From Halocynthiibacter namhaensis (GTDB lineage: Bacteria > Pseudomonadota > Alphaproteobacteria > Rhodobacterales > Rhodobacteraceae): 64,000 nt of DNA. This document shows positions 27,774-36,963 of this stretch, piece after piece. Numbering within the stretch: the stretch's first letter is position 1; each line of letters opens with the position of its first letter. The notes beneath the pieces were generated by a model. The model was not told where the DNA came from and ran no database searches. It worked only from the letters and a program-made list of their open reading frames with translations. The stretch spans positions 186,001 to 250,000 of the forward strand of contig NZ_JWIF01000074.1 of the NCBI RefSeq assembly GCF_000812685.1. Direction: 5' to 3'. The position numbers were made by a program, and so were the translations under genes.

Positions 27774-28449
27774 TTTGGTTTTGGAATTGCGCAACCTGCG
27801 TAAGACGTACAACGCGGGCTGTGTGAATGAAGTCGAAGTGTTGAAAGGCGCTGACCTTCGCTTGAAACGCGGCGAAGTCGTGGCTTTGATCGCGCCATCC
27901 GGGGCTGGAAAATCAACCTTGTTGCATGTGGCTGGTCTACTTGATCAGGCCAGCAGCGGTGAAGTCGTCTTGGCCGGTGAAGCCCTGACCGGGCGATCTG
28001 ACAATGCGCGCACCATGGCGCGGCGCGGCGGCATTGGTTTTGTCTATCAGTTCCACCATTTGCTGCCGGAATTTACAGCACTTGAAAACATCATTTTGCC
28101 ACAGCTTGCAAATGGCACGTCTGAACGGGCGGCGAAGGCGCGGGCAGAAGACCTGTTGGAACGTGTTGGTGTGTCTGATCGCAAAGGTCATCGCCCGGCC
28201 GAATTGTCTGGTGGGCAGCAACAGCGCGTTGCGTTTTGTCGGGCCATGGCGAACGGGCCACAGCTTTTGTTGGCGGATGAACCCACAGGAAATCTTGATC
28301 CGGAAACGGCAGATCAGATGTTTGAAACCCTGATGGAAATCACCCGCGACACGGGGATGGCCGCGCTTATCGCGACGCATAACCATGAATTGGCGGGAAA
28401 AATGGATCGTGTGGTGAAGCTGGAAAATGGCGTGTTGACCGAGGTCTAA
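27766..28449 (+). CDS. lolD: Lipoprotein-releasing ABC transporter ATPase LolD
   Basis: 227 residues. Cytoplasmic ATPase of the Lol complex. Walker A APSGAGKST, the Q-loop region FVYQFHHLLPEFTALENI (FxHHLLPEF is typical of LolD), signature LSGGQQQRVAFCRAM, Walker B LLLADEPTGNLDPETA and H-loop ATHNHE are present. The start overlaps the end of lolC, which implies translational coupling. Confidence 0.95.
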   Translation: MTDLVLELRNLRKTYNAGCVNEVEVLKGADLRLKRGEVVALIAPSGAGKSTLLHVAGLLDQASSGEVVLAGEALTGRSDNARTMARRGGIGFVYQFHHLLPEFTALENIILPQLANGTSERAAKARAEDLLERVGVSDRKGHRPAELSGGQQQRVAFCRAMANGPQLLLADEPTGNLDPETADQMFETLMEITRDTGMAALIATHNHELAGKMDRVVKLENGVLTEV

Positions 28450-28459
28450 AGACCAACAT

Positions 28460-29317
28460 TTAGAGACCGGCGTCAGCGAGATCCGGTGGGTTGCCCAGAT
28501 CCACCAAGGACTTCCCAATTCGGAAGGGTGCGGCAAAGGCGACAAGGCAGATTGCGAAAATCTGCAACAACAACAGCAATACGTTTTCTTGCAAAAAATC
28601 CCATTCCTGTTTCAACCCGGACACTTGCGTCAGCAATTCATCATAGGCCTGCGCGATCACAATGAACCCTGCGCGCGCGGCATAGGCGGCCCCGGCGTCG
28701 GATGCGTTGGCGGTGTGCCCGAAGTGTTCCAATGCGGTCAGCGCGGTTTCGGTGCTTTCGTCGCGTGCTTCAAACACCAAAAGCTCCATGGGATCAAAGC
28801 CTTCGCCTGTCGCACTCATGCCTGCGTTTTTCATGTCATCGGCATCCGGGCGGCTGCTCCAGACGCTTAACAACAGGCCCAATTCTTCCAGTGGGGTTGG
28901 GGTGCGGGCGACCTCATAGAACAGAGGCAGTTGGCGGTTGCCCGAGACAGAAGCCGAGAGGAATTCCACCTTATCACATAGGCTGTGGATGTCGGCCTCT
29001 GTGCCTGCCGCCAGCGGCGCATCATCGCAGAATGTCAGGCGGAAACGCGCGGCGTCATGTTCAAACTGTCGCGTCACGGCAAAGGCCACAGCGATCTGGC
29101 GATCAAGCCGCGAGCTGTCTTCCTGCCACACGCCTGCCAGCAGGGCCGTCACCGCACCAAAACCACCAAGCCCGACCCACATAAGATCGGCAATATACCA
29201 GCCTTTGCGCGTGCAATTGCATTTCAGCATAAACCAAGTGCCAAACACGCCGGCGAAAAAACACCCGGCAATAAATAAAATCTGATTGTCGATCACGAAA
29301 TCCAAAGGCCTATCCAT
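28460..29317 (-). CDS. Hypothetical membrane protein
   Basis: 285 residues. Not recognised. Two membrane helices lie near the N-terminus (about 10-30, ILFIAGCFFAGVFGTWFML, and 40-62, ADLMWVGLGGFGAVTALLAGV) and one near the C-terminus (ENVLLLLLQIFAICLVAFAAPF). The 180-residue stretch between is soluble and probably helical, with two cysteines (FCDDAP, SLCDK) and many acidic residues. The layout suggests a helical domain on one face of the inner membrane. It converges with lolD and has no obvious partner. Confidence 0.75.
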   Translation of the reverse strand: MDRPLDFVIDNQILFIAGCFFAGVFGTWFMLKCNCTRKGWYIADLMWVGLGGFGAVTALLAGVWQEDSSRLDRQIAVAFAVTRQFEHDAARFRLTFCDDAPLAAGTEADIHSLCDKVEFLSASVSGNRQLPLFYEVARTPTPLEELGLLLSVWSSRPDADDMKNAGMSATGEGFDPMELLVFEARDESTETALTALEHFGHTANASDAGAAYAARAGFIVIAQAYDELLTQVSGLKQEWDFLQENVLLLLLQIFAICLVAFAAPFRIGKSLVDLGNPPDLADAGL

Positions 29318-29379
29318 TTCTATGTTCTATGAATAGAGCGTTGTAGGGGGCGCTGGCAATGCTGGTCGCGCGGATGTGA

Positions 29380-29829
29380 TCAGCGGGCCAATTGCGTGAT
29401 CCAAACCCCCGCCGCCATCGTGGCAACACCCAGGGCGCGGGTGAAGGTGAGGGGGCTGATCTGTGCGCCGAACAATCCCCAATGGTCAATTGCGGCGGCG
29501 GATATCATCTGGCCCAACAGTACAAAGAACACCGCATTGCCAACCCCGAATTTGGGTGCGATCCAGGTGATGGACAGCAGGTAGAACGCAACCAGCAGAC
29601 CCGCCATAAACAGATGCTTTGGGGCCGAGGGGGCAAGTTTCAAAACCGATGGACCCGCAGTGAGGATCATGACGAGGGTGGTGGCGCTTAAGGCAACGAT
29701 AAACAGGATAAACCCAGCCGCGGCGGGTGATCCCAAATGCTGCCCCAGGCGGGCATTGAGTGCCGCCAACACCGGAATGCCGATCCCGGCGGCCAGCATG
29801 ATCGAGGCATAAAACGTGGTCGGGGTCAT
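29380..29829 (-). CDS. DMT superfamily transporter, YdcZ/DUF606 type
   Basis: 149 residues from ATG 29829, after AAGGA; the frame runs further upstream into repeats and is rejected there. Five hydrophobic helices, about half the size of an EamA transporter, as usual for the DUF606/YdcZ family. The first contains MLAAGIGIPVLAALNARLG and the later FVLLGQMISAAAIDHWGLFG is the conserved family block. YdcZ-type proteins are inner-membrane proteins of unproven substrate, often acting as dimers. Confidence 0.85.
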   Translation of the reverse strand: MTPTTFYASIMLAAGIGIPVLAALNARLGQHLGSPAAAGFILFIVALSATTLVMILTAGPSVLKLAPSAPKHLFMAGLLVAFYLLSITWIAPKFGVGNAVFFVLLGQMISAAAIDHWGLFGAQISPLTFTRALGVATMAAGVWITQLAR

Positions 29830-29965
29830 GGGCTTTTCCTTTGCGCGTGTTACCGGCAGTTTGCCGTGTCCGCAGCCAGAGGCAAGCCCAAAGCGCAAAA
29901 CGTTACGGAACTGTGAAGGGAGTAGGGCGCGCGCCTGCCCGTGGGAACGGGCGCGTTTATAGTGT

Positions 29966-30282
29966 GAGATTTGCAAAGGGCAGCGCGTGACCCTGGGTGG
30001 GTGCAAAGCGCCCTGCCTTGGGGATGAAGAGGGACCGTCGTTCCTGTGGAACGGCGTAAGCCCGATGAACAGGCGCGCTTGATGTGCGAGATTTGCGGAA
30101 GGCAGTGCATGACCCTGGGTGGGTGCGAAGCGCCCTCCCGTGGGGATGAAGAGGGACCGTCGTTCCAGTGGAACGGCGTAAGCCCGATGAACAGGCGCGG
30201 TATGGTGTGAGATTTGCGGAGGGCAGTGAATGACCCTGGGTGGGTGCGAAGCGCCCTCCCGTGGGGAGGGTCAGGCGCTGCC
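29966..30282. repeat. Tandem repeat, 121-122 bp unit, about 2.5 copies
   Basis: Units begin at 29966, 30088 and 30209 (GAGATTTGC at each). The first two are full length and the third breaks off after 30267, ending with the same GC-rich palindrome tail as the element at 22520-22582. Each full unit has a small hairpin (CGTTCC-TGT-GGAACG in unit 1). The copies are over 90 percent alike by eye. The rest of 29830-30366 holds no gene. Confidence 0.85.
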
Positions 30283-30366
30283 CATGCTGGGCATGGGCGG
30301 TGACATCTTGTCATGGGAGGACTTGGCAGTAAACTGACTTCAATCTCACTTAAGGATAATCCCGTT

Positions 30367-30633
30367 ATGCAAGAGCTAAACCATGCCTACGAAAGTGCCC
30401 AACATGCCATTTCAGAACTGAAAGCATCAATTCGAACAGTGCTTTCTGTGTCGCCGCACCCCTTGTCCAATGCTGAAATTGGACGAACACTAGGCGTTTA
30501 TATGGGGCATATTGGGCATGAGGGACATATTTCCCGAACCCTACTTGCAATGATGCAAGCAGAGGGAGTTGTCGATCAGGATGAAAAAAATAAACGCTGG
30601 CATTTAGTCGATCACATTGACGTTAATACCTAA
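30367..30633 (+). CDS. Small winged-helix-like protein
   Basis: 88 residues from ATG 30367 (AAGGAT upstream). An N-terminal helix (SAQHAISELKASIRTVLS) is followed by a winged-helix-type segment: LSNAEIGRTLGVYMGHIGHEGHISRTLLAMMQAEGVV and a wing DEKNKRWHLV. It is likely a DNA-binding protein; the GHEGHISRTLL recognition region is distinctive. Composition is AT-richer than parE. The gene sits directly after the tandem repeat and its stop overlaps that of parE by four bases. Regulatory target unknown. Confidence 0.65.
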   Translation: MQELNHAYESAQHAISELKASIRTVLSVSPHPLSNAEIGRTLGVYMGHIGHEGHISRTLLAMMQAEGVVDQDEKNKRWHLVDHIDVNT

Positions 30634-32591
30634 ACATCCAGCTCCTCGACGAACTTGGCGTTTTCTTGGATATACTGGTAACGCATCTCCGGCTTCTTAC
30701 CCATGAGGCGTTCTACGAGATCTGCGGTTTCGCCGGGCTCGTCCTCGTCGATTGTGACGCGGATCAGCTTGCGAGACTTGGGGTCCATGGTGGTTTCTTT
30801 CAGGTCTTTGGCATCCATTTCACCAAGCCCCTTAAACCGTTGCAGATCAATTTTCCCTTTGCCGCCAAGACCTTTTTCCAAAAGCATGTCTTTCTCAGCA
30901 TCATTCGCCACGTAAACGCGTTTCGCGCCTTGGGTTAGACGATACAGCGGCGGACAGGCCAAATACAGGTGCCCCTGATCAATCAAAGGCCGCATCTGCG
31001 TGTAGAAAAACGTCATCAGCAAAGCCGCGATATGGGCGCCGTCGACATCCGCATCGGTCATGATGATGATCTTGTCATAACGCAGATCATCAACGTTGAA
31101 TTTCGTGCCCATGCCGACGCCAAGCGCCTCGCAAAGGTCGTTGATTTCGGCGTTGGTGTTCAGCTTGGAACTGGCAGCACCCAGCACGTTTAGGATCTTA
31201 CCTTTCAGAGGTAAAAGCGCCTGGTTCACACGATTGCGCGCGCCTTTACCAGAGCCACCCGCTGAGTCCCCTTCCACGATGAACAATTCCGTGCCTTCGC
31301 GGTTCTTGGCAGTGCAATCGGTCAGTTTGCCTGGCAGGCGTAATTTCTTGGTGGCGGATTTACGGGCGGTCTCTTTTTCCTGACGGCGGCGCAGACGTTC
31401 TTCTGCTCGCAGCACTAGGAAATCAAGGATCGCACCAGCTGCTTTGGTGTCGGATGCCAGCCATGTGTCGAAATAATCGCGCACGGAATTTTCAACCATA
31501 CGCTGGGCGGCTTCGGTCGACAGGCGGTCTTTGGTTTGGCCCACGAATTGCGGATCACGGATGAAGCAAGACACCAATGCACAGCCGCCTGACATCAAGT
31601 CATCACGGGTGATTTGCGCGGCCTTTTTGTTGCTGACCAATTCGCCGTAAGCTTTGATGCCCTTCAGAACAGCGGCCCAGAAACCCGCGACATGGGTGCC
31701 GCCTTCGGGCGTGGGGACCGTGTTACAGTATGATTGGATCGATCCGTCGCGCGCCGGCGTCCAGTTGATCGCCCATTCCACAGAACCCGGTTCGCCGAAT
31801 TTCTCCTGGAAGGTCACTTTGCCCGCGAAAGGCGCGTCGGCATAGGTTGTGACGTTTTCCAGGGTTTCATTTAGATAATCGGCCAGGCCGCCTGGAAACT
31901 TGAACGTGGCTTCCATCGGCATATCGCCATCTTCGATCTCGCTTTTCCAACGGATTTCAACGCCGGAAAACAGATAGGCTTTGGATCGCGCCATGGTGAA
32001 CAAACGCTTGGGTTTGAACTTTTGTTTGCCAAAGATCTGCTCATCCGGGTGGAAGTTCACAGATGTGCCGCGCCGATTTGGGGCAGCGCCGATTTTTGCG
32101 ATGGGGCCAGTGGGCACACCGCGTATAAATTCGATCGCAAACAGTTCTTTGTTGCGCGCAACCTCGACATACAAACGATCAGACAAGGCGTTCACAACGG
32201 AGGAACCCACACCGTGCAAACCGCCGGAGGTCTCATAGGCGTCGCCCGAGAATTTACCACCAGCGTTCAGCGTACAAAAGATGATCTCAAGCGCGGATTT
32301 TGACGGGTCAGAGGGGTGTGGATCGGTGGGAATGCCACGTCCGTTGTCAACGACTGTTACGGAATTATTCGCATGCAACGTGATGTCGATGCGGGTTGCG
32401 TGACCTGCAACGGCCTCATCCATAGAGTTGTCGACAATCTCGGCCACCAAGTGGTGGTAGGAACGTTCGTCAATGCCGCCGATATACATGCCCGGACGCA
32501 GTCGAACGTGCTCGATCCCGTCAAGGACCTGGATAGAAGATGCGTCATAAGTTTTTTCGGGTTCAACTGCGCCAAGAAGATCGTCTGCCAT
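30630..32591 (-). CDS. parE: DNA topoisomerase IV subunit B
   Basis: 653 residues. ATPase subunit of topoisomerase IV, which unlinks replicated chromosomes. GHKL ATPase motifs EIVDNSMDEAVAGHA, VVDNGRGIPTD and GLHGVGSSVVNALS are followed by the transducer and the TOPRIM domain with FIVEGDSAGGSGKGARNR and DADVDGAHIAALL. The length and the lack of a long C-terminal insertion favour ParE over GyrB. parC is not in the window, which is usual, as the two are often unlinked. Confidence 0.95.
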   Translation of the reverse strand: MADDLLGAVEPEKTYDASSIQVLDGIEHVRLRPGMYIGGIDERSYHHLVAEIVDNSMDEAVAGHATRIDITLHANNSVTVVDNGRGIPTDPHPSDPSKSALEIIFCTLNAGGKFSGDAYETSGGLHGVGSSVVNALSDRLYVEVARNKELFAIEFIRGVPTGPIAKIGAAPNRRGTSVNFHPDEQIFGKQKFKPKRLFTMARSKAYLFSGVEIRWKSEIEDGDMPMEATFKFPGGLADYLNETLENVTTYADAPFAGKVTFQEKFGEPGSVEWAINWTPARDGSIQSYCNTVPTPEGGTHVAGFWAAVLKGIKAYGELVSNKKAAQITRDDLMSGGCALVSCFIRDPQFVGQTKDRLSTEAAQRMVENSVRDYFDTWLASDTKAAGAILDFLVLRAEERLRRRQEKETARKSATKKLRLPGKLTDCTAKNREGTELFIVEGDSAGGSGKGARNRVNQALLPLKGKILNVLGAASSKLNTNAEINDLCEALGVGMGTKFNVDDLRYDKIIIMTDADVDGAHIAALLMTFFYTQMRPLIDQGHLYLACPPLYRLTQGAKRVYVANDAEKDMLLEKGLGGKGKIDLQRFKGLGEMDAKDLKETTMDPKSRKLIRVTIDEDEPGETADLVERLMGKKPEMRYQYIQENAKFVEELDV

Positions 32592-32789
32592 AGAGTGTGC
32601 TGCTCATTCTTTACTAAATTTTCAGCATTATGGCAGGTCCCGGGGGACTCGGGAAGGGGGAAGGCATGCGCATATTCCCATATCTTGTGGATGGATCTGG
32701 GGAAACTGTGCAAATGAGGCCGCATTTGAGGCTTGGGCTGGCGCTGTGCTGTGGTAACAAAGTGTCAAAAGAGCGGGGAGGTCGCAGCG

Positions 32790-34232
32790 ATGCAGGATGA
32801 TTTCAAAGGTGGAAAACTGGATCCACAAGATGCTGATGCGTTCCGCGCGCAGGCACACCGGTTGTTGGATGCCTGCCTAGATCAGTTGGAAACCGCAGAT
32901 GAACGCCCTTGGCAATGCCCGCCGGATGATATCGACCAACGGTATGAAATTCAGGCCAATGGGCGCGATGTTGATGATGTGATTGACCAAATCCAAGGTG
33001 ATGTGTTGCCGTATCATGGGGGCAATACGCATCCGAAATTTTGGGGATGGGTGCAGGGTTCGGGCCTTGCCAGCGATTTGATCGCGTCCATGGCCAGTTC
33101 GGTTGTGAACGCAAACCTTGGCGGGCGTCATCATGGAGCCAACCACATGGAACGCGCCGTGGTGGATTGGGCGCGCGCGAAAATGGGTTTCCCCGAAACC
33201 GCGAGTGGGCTTTTGGTCGCGGGCACGTCGCAGGCAACTGTGATTTCCTTCCAGGCTGCCCGTCTGCGGGTTGTGAAAGACCTGCGCGTGTCAGGACAAG
33301 GGGCGCATCATTTGACCGCCTATGCGGCGGCTGGCGTGCATAATGCCACGCGCAAAGCCCTGGAATTATTAGGTGTAGGGGCGGATAACCTTCGCCTGGT
33401 GCCGTTGAAAAATGGTCAAATGGATGTGGATGCCTTGCGAGATATGTTGCATCAAGATCGCGCCAAAGGCTGTATTCCTTTTCTGCTGGTGGGCACCGCC
33501 GGGTCCGTGGATATCGGGGGCTTTGATGATCTAACAGCCCTCGCCGATGTTGCAGAAAATGAGGGGCTTTGGCTGCATGTTGATGGTGCCTTTGGTGCCT
33601 GGACCCGCATTGCTGCCCCCGCCATTCGCACTTTGACAGATGGCATCGAGCGGGCGGATTCGATTGCGCTGGATTTCCATAAATGGATGTATGTTGGCTA
33701 TGATTGCGGCATGGTTCTGATCTGCAATGAGGAAGAACATCGTGCGGCTTTTGCAGCACGTCCGGCGTATCTGCAAGGGGCGGATCGGGGCCTTGCCGGG
33801 GGCGAACCTTGGTTCACGGATTACGGCATCGATCTGTCGCGTGGCAATCGCGCGCTGAAGGTTTGGTGCGCCTTGGAAATCTACGGAGAGGCGGCTTTCG
33901 CGGATGCGATCACGGGAAACTGCCAATTGGCACGGTTGATGGCGGATGAGGTCACCACACAGCCCTTGATGGCGCTTGGCGTTGATGTGATTTCCAATAT
34001 TTGTGTCTTTACCGCGCGACGCGATTTGCCCGCAGCGGCGCAATCCGCGCTGAACAGCGAAATTGCCCAGAATTTGCAAGAAAGCGGAGAGGCCGTGTTC
34101 TCGACCACCGGGATCAACGGGGTGACCATGCTGCGCGCCGCGATCACCAACCATCGCACGCGCCCTGTCGATATTGTGGCGGCGATTAAAGCTGTTGCGC
34201 GCGAAGCGTGTGACTTGGGGGAAAGCAGTTGA
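32790..34232 (+). CDS. PLP-dependent group II decarboxylase
   Basis: 480 residues from ATG 32790, eight bases after GGGAGG. Pyridoxal-dependent decarboxylase family (aromatic-L-amino-acid/glutamate decarboxylase type). Visible are the substrate-side YHGGNTHPKFWGWVQGSG, GLLVAGTSQATVISFQAAR, LWLHVDGAFGAW with the cofactor aspartate, and LDFHKWMYVGYDCG with the Schiff-base lysine. The amino acid used cannot be told. It is divergent from parE and followed, 82 bases later, by a threonine dehydratase gene on the same strand. Confidence 0.9.
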   Translation: MQDDFKGGKLDPQDADAFRAQAHRLLDACLDQLETADERPWQCPPDDIDQRYEIQANGRDVDDVIDQIQGDVLPYHGGNTHPKFWGWVQGSGLASDLIASMASSVVNANLGGRHHGANHMERAVVDWARAKMGFPETASGLLVAGTSQATVISFQAARLRVVKDLRVSGQGAHHLTAYAAAGVHNATRKALELLGVGADNLRLVPLKNGQMDVDALRDMLHQDRAKGCIPFLLVGTAGSVDIGGFDDLTALADVAENEGLWLHVDGAFGAWTRIAAPAIRTLTDGIERADSIALDFHKWMYVGYDCGMVLICNEEEHRAAFAARPAYLQGADRGLAGGEPWFTDYGIDLSRGNRALKVWCALEIYGEAAFADAITGNCQLARLMADEVTTQPLMALGVDVISNICVFTARRDLPAAAQSALNSEIAQNLQESGEAVFSTTGINGVTMLRAAITNHRTRPVDIVAAIKAVAREACDLGESS

Positions 34233-34314
34233 AGTCAATCGACCCACGGCCTAAGCACAAGCGGCCAGGATCGGTTTCCCAGCGTGATTTTTACCTTATT
34301 TTGACGGACCTGAC

Positions 34315-35553
34315 ATGACCTTCCAAGACAATGCAAAAGCCGCCACCGAGAATATGCGCGCGCTGTTTAAACGCACGCCGCTGCATCGCAATGATCATTT
34401 GTCGGATAAATTCGGTGCCGAGATCTGGTTGAAGCGCGAAGATATGTCGCCGGTGCGGTCGTATAAAATTCGCGGTGCCTTTAACGCGATCAGCAAGGCC
34501 CTTACAAATGCCCCGGATCAACGCCTGTTCGTTTGCGCAAGTGCGGGAAATCATGCCCAGGGCGTGGCACGGGTCTGTGCGCATTTTGGTGTGAGAGGCG
34601 TGATTTATATGCCTGTCACGACCCCCAAACAGAAGGTGGAAAAGACCCGAATTTTTGGCGGAGATGCGATCCAAGTTGTGTTGGAAGGCGACTATTTCGA
34701 CGAAACCTTGGCGGCCTCACAAGCCTATTGCGCAAGCCAGGGGGCACATTTTCTGTCGCCCTTTGATGATGCCGATGTAATTGAAGGCCAGGCAACGGTT
34801 GCTGTGGAAATCGAAGCGCAATTGGGCCGTGCGGCGGATATGATCGTGCTGCCTGTGGGGGGCGGTGGCCTATCTGCGGGGGTCACCAGTTATTTCGGCA
34901 CAGACGGGCCCACCTATACATTTGCGGAACCTGCGGGCGGCGCCAGTTTGGCGCTTGCGGTGGAAAAAGCTGCGCCAACCGCGCTGGAAAACATCGACAG
35001 TTTTGTGGATGGGGCGGCTGTTGCCAAAATCGGTGCGAAAACCTTTGAGTGCCTAAAAGACTTTGCCCAAGATCAGATTTTTGCCGTGCCAGAAGACCGC
35101 ATTTGCACAACGATCCTTGAGATGTTGAACATTGAGGGCATCGTCTTGGAACCCGCGGGCGCGCTGTCGGTGGATGTGCTGAAGGACATCAAAGATCAAA
35201 TCCAAGGCAAAACTGTGGTCTGCGTGACTTCTGGTGGGAACTTTGATTTTGAACGCCTGCCAGAAGTGAAAGAACGGGCACAGCAATATCTGGGCCTGAA
35301 GAAATATTTCATGCTGCGCCTGCCGCAGCGTCCGGGTGCCCTGAAAGATTTTCTTGGTTTGCTTGGCCCAGATGATGACATCGCACGTTTTGAATATATG
35401 AAAAAATCGGCGCGTAACTTTGGGACAGTTCTGTTGGGGATTGAAACCACAGCCGAGGAAAACTTTGCTGCCCTGCATGAGCGGATGGAACGTGGCGGCT
35501 TTGGCCTGCAAGATATCACGGGCGATTCTGCTTTAGCTGATCTTGTGATCTAG
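34315..35553 (+). CDS. ilvA: Threonine ammonia-lyase (threonine dehydratase)
   Basis: 412 residues. PLP enzyme converting threonine to 2-oxobutanoate, the first step to isoleucine. The cofactor lysine is in SPVRSYKIRGAFNAI, the phosphate-binding glycine loop in VLPVGGGGLSAGV, and ASAGNHAQGVA binds substrate. A single ACT-like regulatory domain follows (YFMLRLPQRPGALKDFL onward), so it is the shorter form with one regulatory domain rather than the two of E. coli IlvA. Feedback control by isoleucine is likely but not readable. Confidence 0.93.
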   Translation: MTFQDNAKAATENMRALFKRTPLHRNDHLSDKFGAEIWLKREDMSPVRSYKIRGAFNAISKALTNAPDQRLFVCASAGNHAQGVARVCAHFGVRGVIYMPVTTPKQKVEKTRIFGGDAIQVVLEGDYFDETLAASQAYCASQGAHFLSPFDDADVIEGQATVAVEIEAQLGRAADMIVLPVGGGGLSAGVTSYFGTDGPTYTFAEPAGGASLALAVEKAAPTALENIDSFVDGAAVAKIGAKTFECLKDFAQDQIFAVPEDRICTTILEMLNIEGIVLEPAGALSVDVLKDIKDQIQGKTVVCVTSGGNFDFERLPEVKERAQQYLGLKKYFMLRLPQRPGALKDFLGLLGPDDDIARFEYMKKSARNFGTVLLGIETTAEENFAALHERMERGGFGLQDITGDSALADLVI

Positions 35554-35638
35554 CCGTCGAAAAGTTAATTTTGCGCAAGGTCTTCTCATTTGCAATGATC
35601 CAAGGCAGTCTCATTCTCAAAACAGGAGAGAGATTGAG

Positions 35639-36247
35639 ATGTCTTGGATCAAAACCGTTCCCTATTCGAGCGCCACTGGCAAGCTGAAGATGTTGTATGA
35701 TCGGGTCAAAGGCCCTGACAATAACGTCGATAACATCATGATGATGCACAGCCTGCGCCCCCATTCGATGGAAGGGCATATGGCGATCTATAAATATGTG
35801 CTGCACCATTCTGGCAATACGATCCCCAAGTGGTTTCTGGAATGTTTGGGCGTTTGGGTGTCGTCGCTGAATGAATGCAACTACTGCGTGGAACACCATT
35901 TTTCTGGGCTGAAACGCCTTGTGGGGGATGATGCGAAATCTGCGGCGATCCGCACGGCAATTCAATCGCGGGATGTTGATGGCGCACCGCTGAGTGAAGC
36001 GCAAAAGCAGGCGATGCGCTATGTGCGGACCTTAACCCGGGATCCAAATGCGTTGCGTGAACTTGACGTTGAAGAATTGCGCGCCGTGGGTTGGGATGAT
36101 GGCGAGATCCTAGAGATCAACCAGGTCAGCGCCTATTTCGGTTATGCCAATCGGACCGTGTTGGGGTTGGGGTGTTCGACGAAAGGGGACATCATTGGAT
36201 TGTCGCCAAACAACAATGCTGATCCGGAGGATTGGAACCATAGCTAA
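35639..36247 (+). CDS. Peroxidase-related AhpD-like (carboxymuconolactone decarboxylase family) protein
   Basis: 202 residues. Alkylhydroperoxidase D-like helical fold. The redox centre NECNYCVEHH gives the CxxC cysteines and the nearby histidine of the AhpD proton-relay motif. The N-terminal ATGKLKMLYDRVKGP and GLSPNNNADPEDW end match the uncharacterised peroxidase-related subfamily. Likely reduces peroxides or another oxidant in the cytoplasm; its electron donor is unknown. Start ATG after GGAGAGAG. Confidence 0.9.
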   Translation: MSWIKTVPYSSATGKLKMLYDRVKGPDNNVDNIMMMHSLRPHSMEGHMAIYKYVLHHSGNTIPKWFLECLGVWVSSLNECNYCVEHHFSGLKRLVGDDAKSAAIRTAIQSRDVDGAPLSEAQKQAMRYVRTLTRDPNALRELDVEELRAVGWDDGEILEINQVSAYFGYANRTVLGLGCSTKGDIIGLSPNNNADPEDWNHS

Positions 36248-36616
36248 GAAGGTCAGCGATTCGCTGTGCGCGGGTAGACATGCGTCCAAACCGGAGAATG
36301 CGTTTCTGGTTTGGGCGAATTTATCTAATATTTCCAACATTGTTTCTCAATTTCGCAGTATCCTTCGGAGTTCGGCGATGGAAAATCGTGATTTGATTTT
36401 GGCCGGTGACGGTGAAATCACTTGGATATTTCTAAATTTGTTATGCAAAACAACAGTGTGCGCTGAGGCAGCTAAAGTTAACCAACAGTGACTTTTTCTG
36501 GCGATTTTTAGATGTTTTGCGTCATATTGTTTGCACAAGGCCGCTTTTCTCTTTGGGCTTTGTAGGTTTGTGAGTGTGTGCTGGCGTGGCTGGTACGTTA
36601 TGTGAAGGAAAGTGTT
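36248..36616. other. Intergenic region without recognisable gene
   Basis: 369 bases, AT-rich toward 36400-36560. Short open frames here have no ribosome site or coding character. No strong hairpin with T run and no operator were recognised. It must contain the promoter of the gene at 36617. Confidence 0.5.
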
Positions 36617-36946
36617 ATGGAAAAATTGGAAACCCGTGCCCGTGAGGGCCGTCAATATGCGTTACGTGGTCAAGATGTTGTGCGCATGCGATCTGCCACT
36701 GACAAAGCTGAGCCCCCATCCATTTTTGCGCGTGCCAAGCAAATCATCCGTGATGAAACCACCAGTCGTTTGTTTCGTGAAAAGGCAGCCGTGGGTGCGC
36801 GCCGCAATGCTGTGTTGATTGACTTAGCAGATGCCCGCCGGATGCGTGATCTGGCTGCACGATATAACCAAGGCCAAGCGCGTCGGCGGGCAGCCTTATT
36901 GGCAGAGTTGGACGAAACTCGCGGAACGCTTCAAGACGCTGACTGA
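36617..36946 (+). CDS. Hypothetical basic protein
   Basis: 109 residues from ATG 36617, preceded by GAAGGAAAG; a longer frame from 36578 lacks a ribosome site. Strongly helical and charged, rich in arginine (EKLETRAREGRQYALRGQDVV, RRMRDLAARYNQGQARRRAALLAEL). No cysteine, signal or membrane segment. Not recognised; a nucleic-acid or protein-binding coiled coil is possible. It converges with the YcaQ-like gene, 17 bases away. Confidence 0.65.
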   Translation: MEKLETRAREGRQYALRGQDVVRMRSATDKAEPPSIFARAKQIIRDETTSRLFREKAAVGARRNAVLIDLADARRMRDLAARYNQGQARRRAALLAELDETRGTLQDAD

Positions 36947-36963
36947 TATTCGCAGATCTGCGG

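Noticed and set aside
29850-30314. Minus-strand open frame of 154 codons across the tandem repeats
   Set aside because: It exists only because the repeat unit lacks stops in that frame; repetitive translation, no ribosome site, overlaps the start of the YdcZ-type gene.
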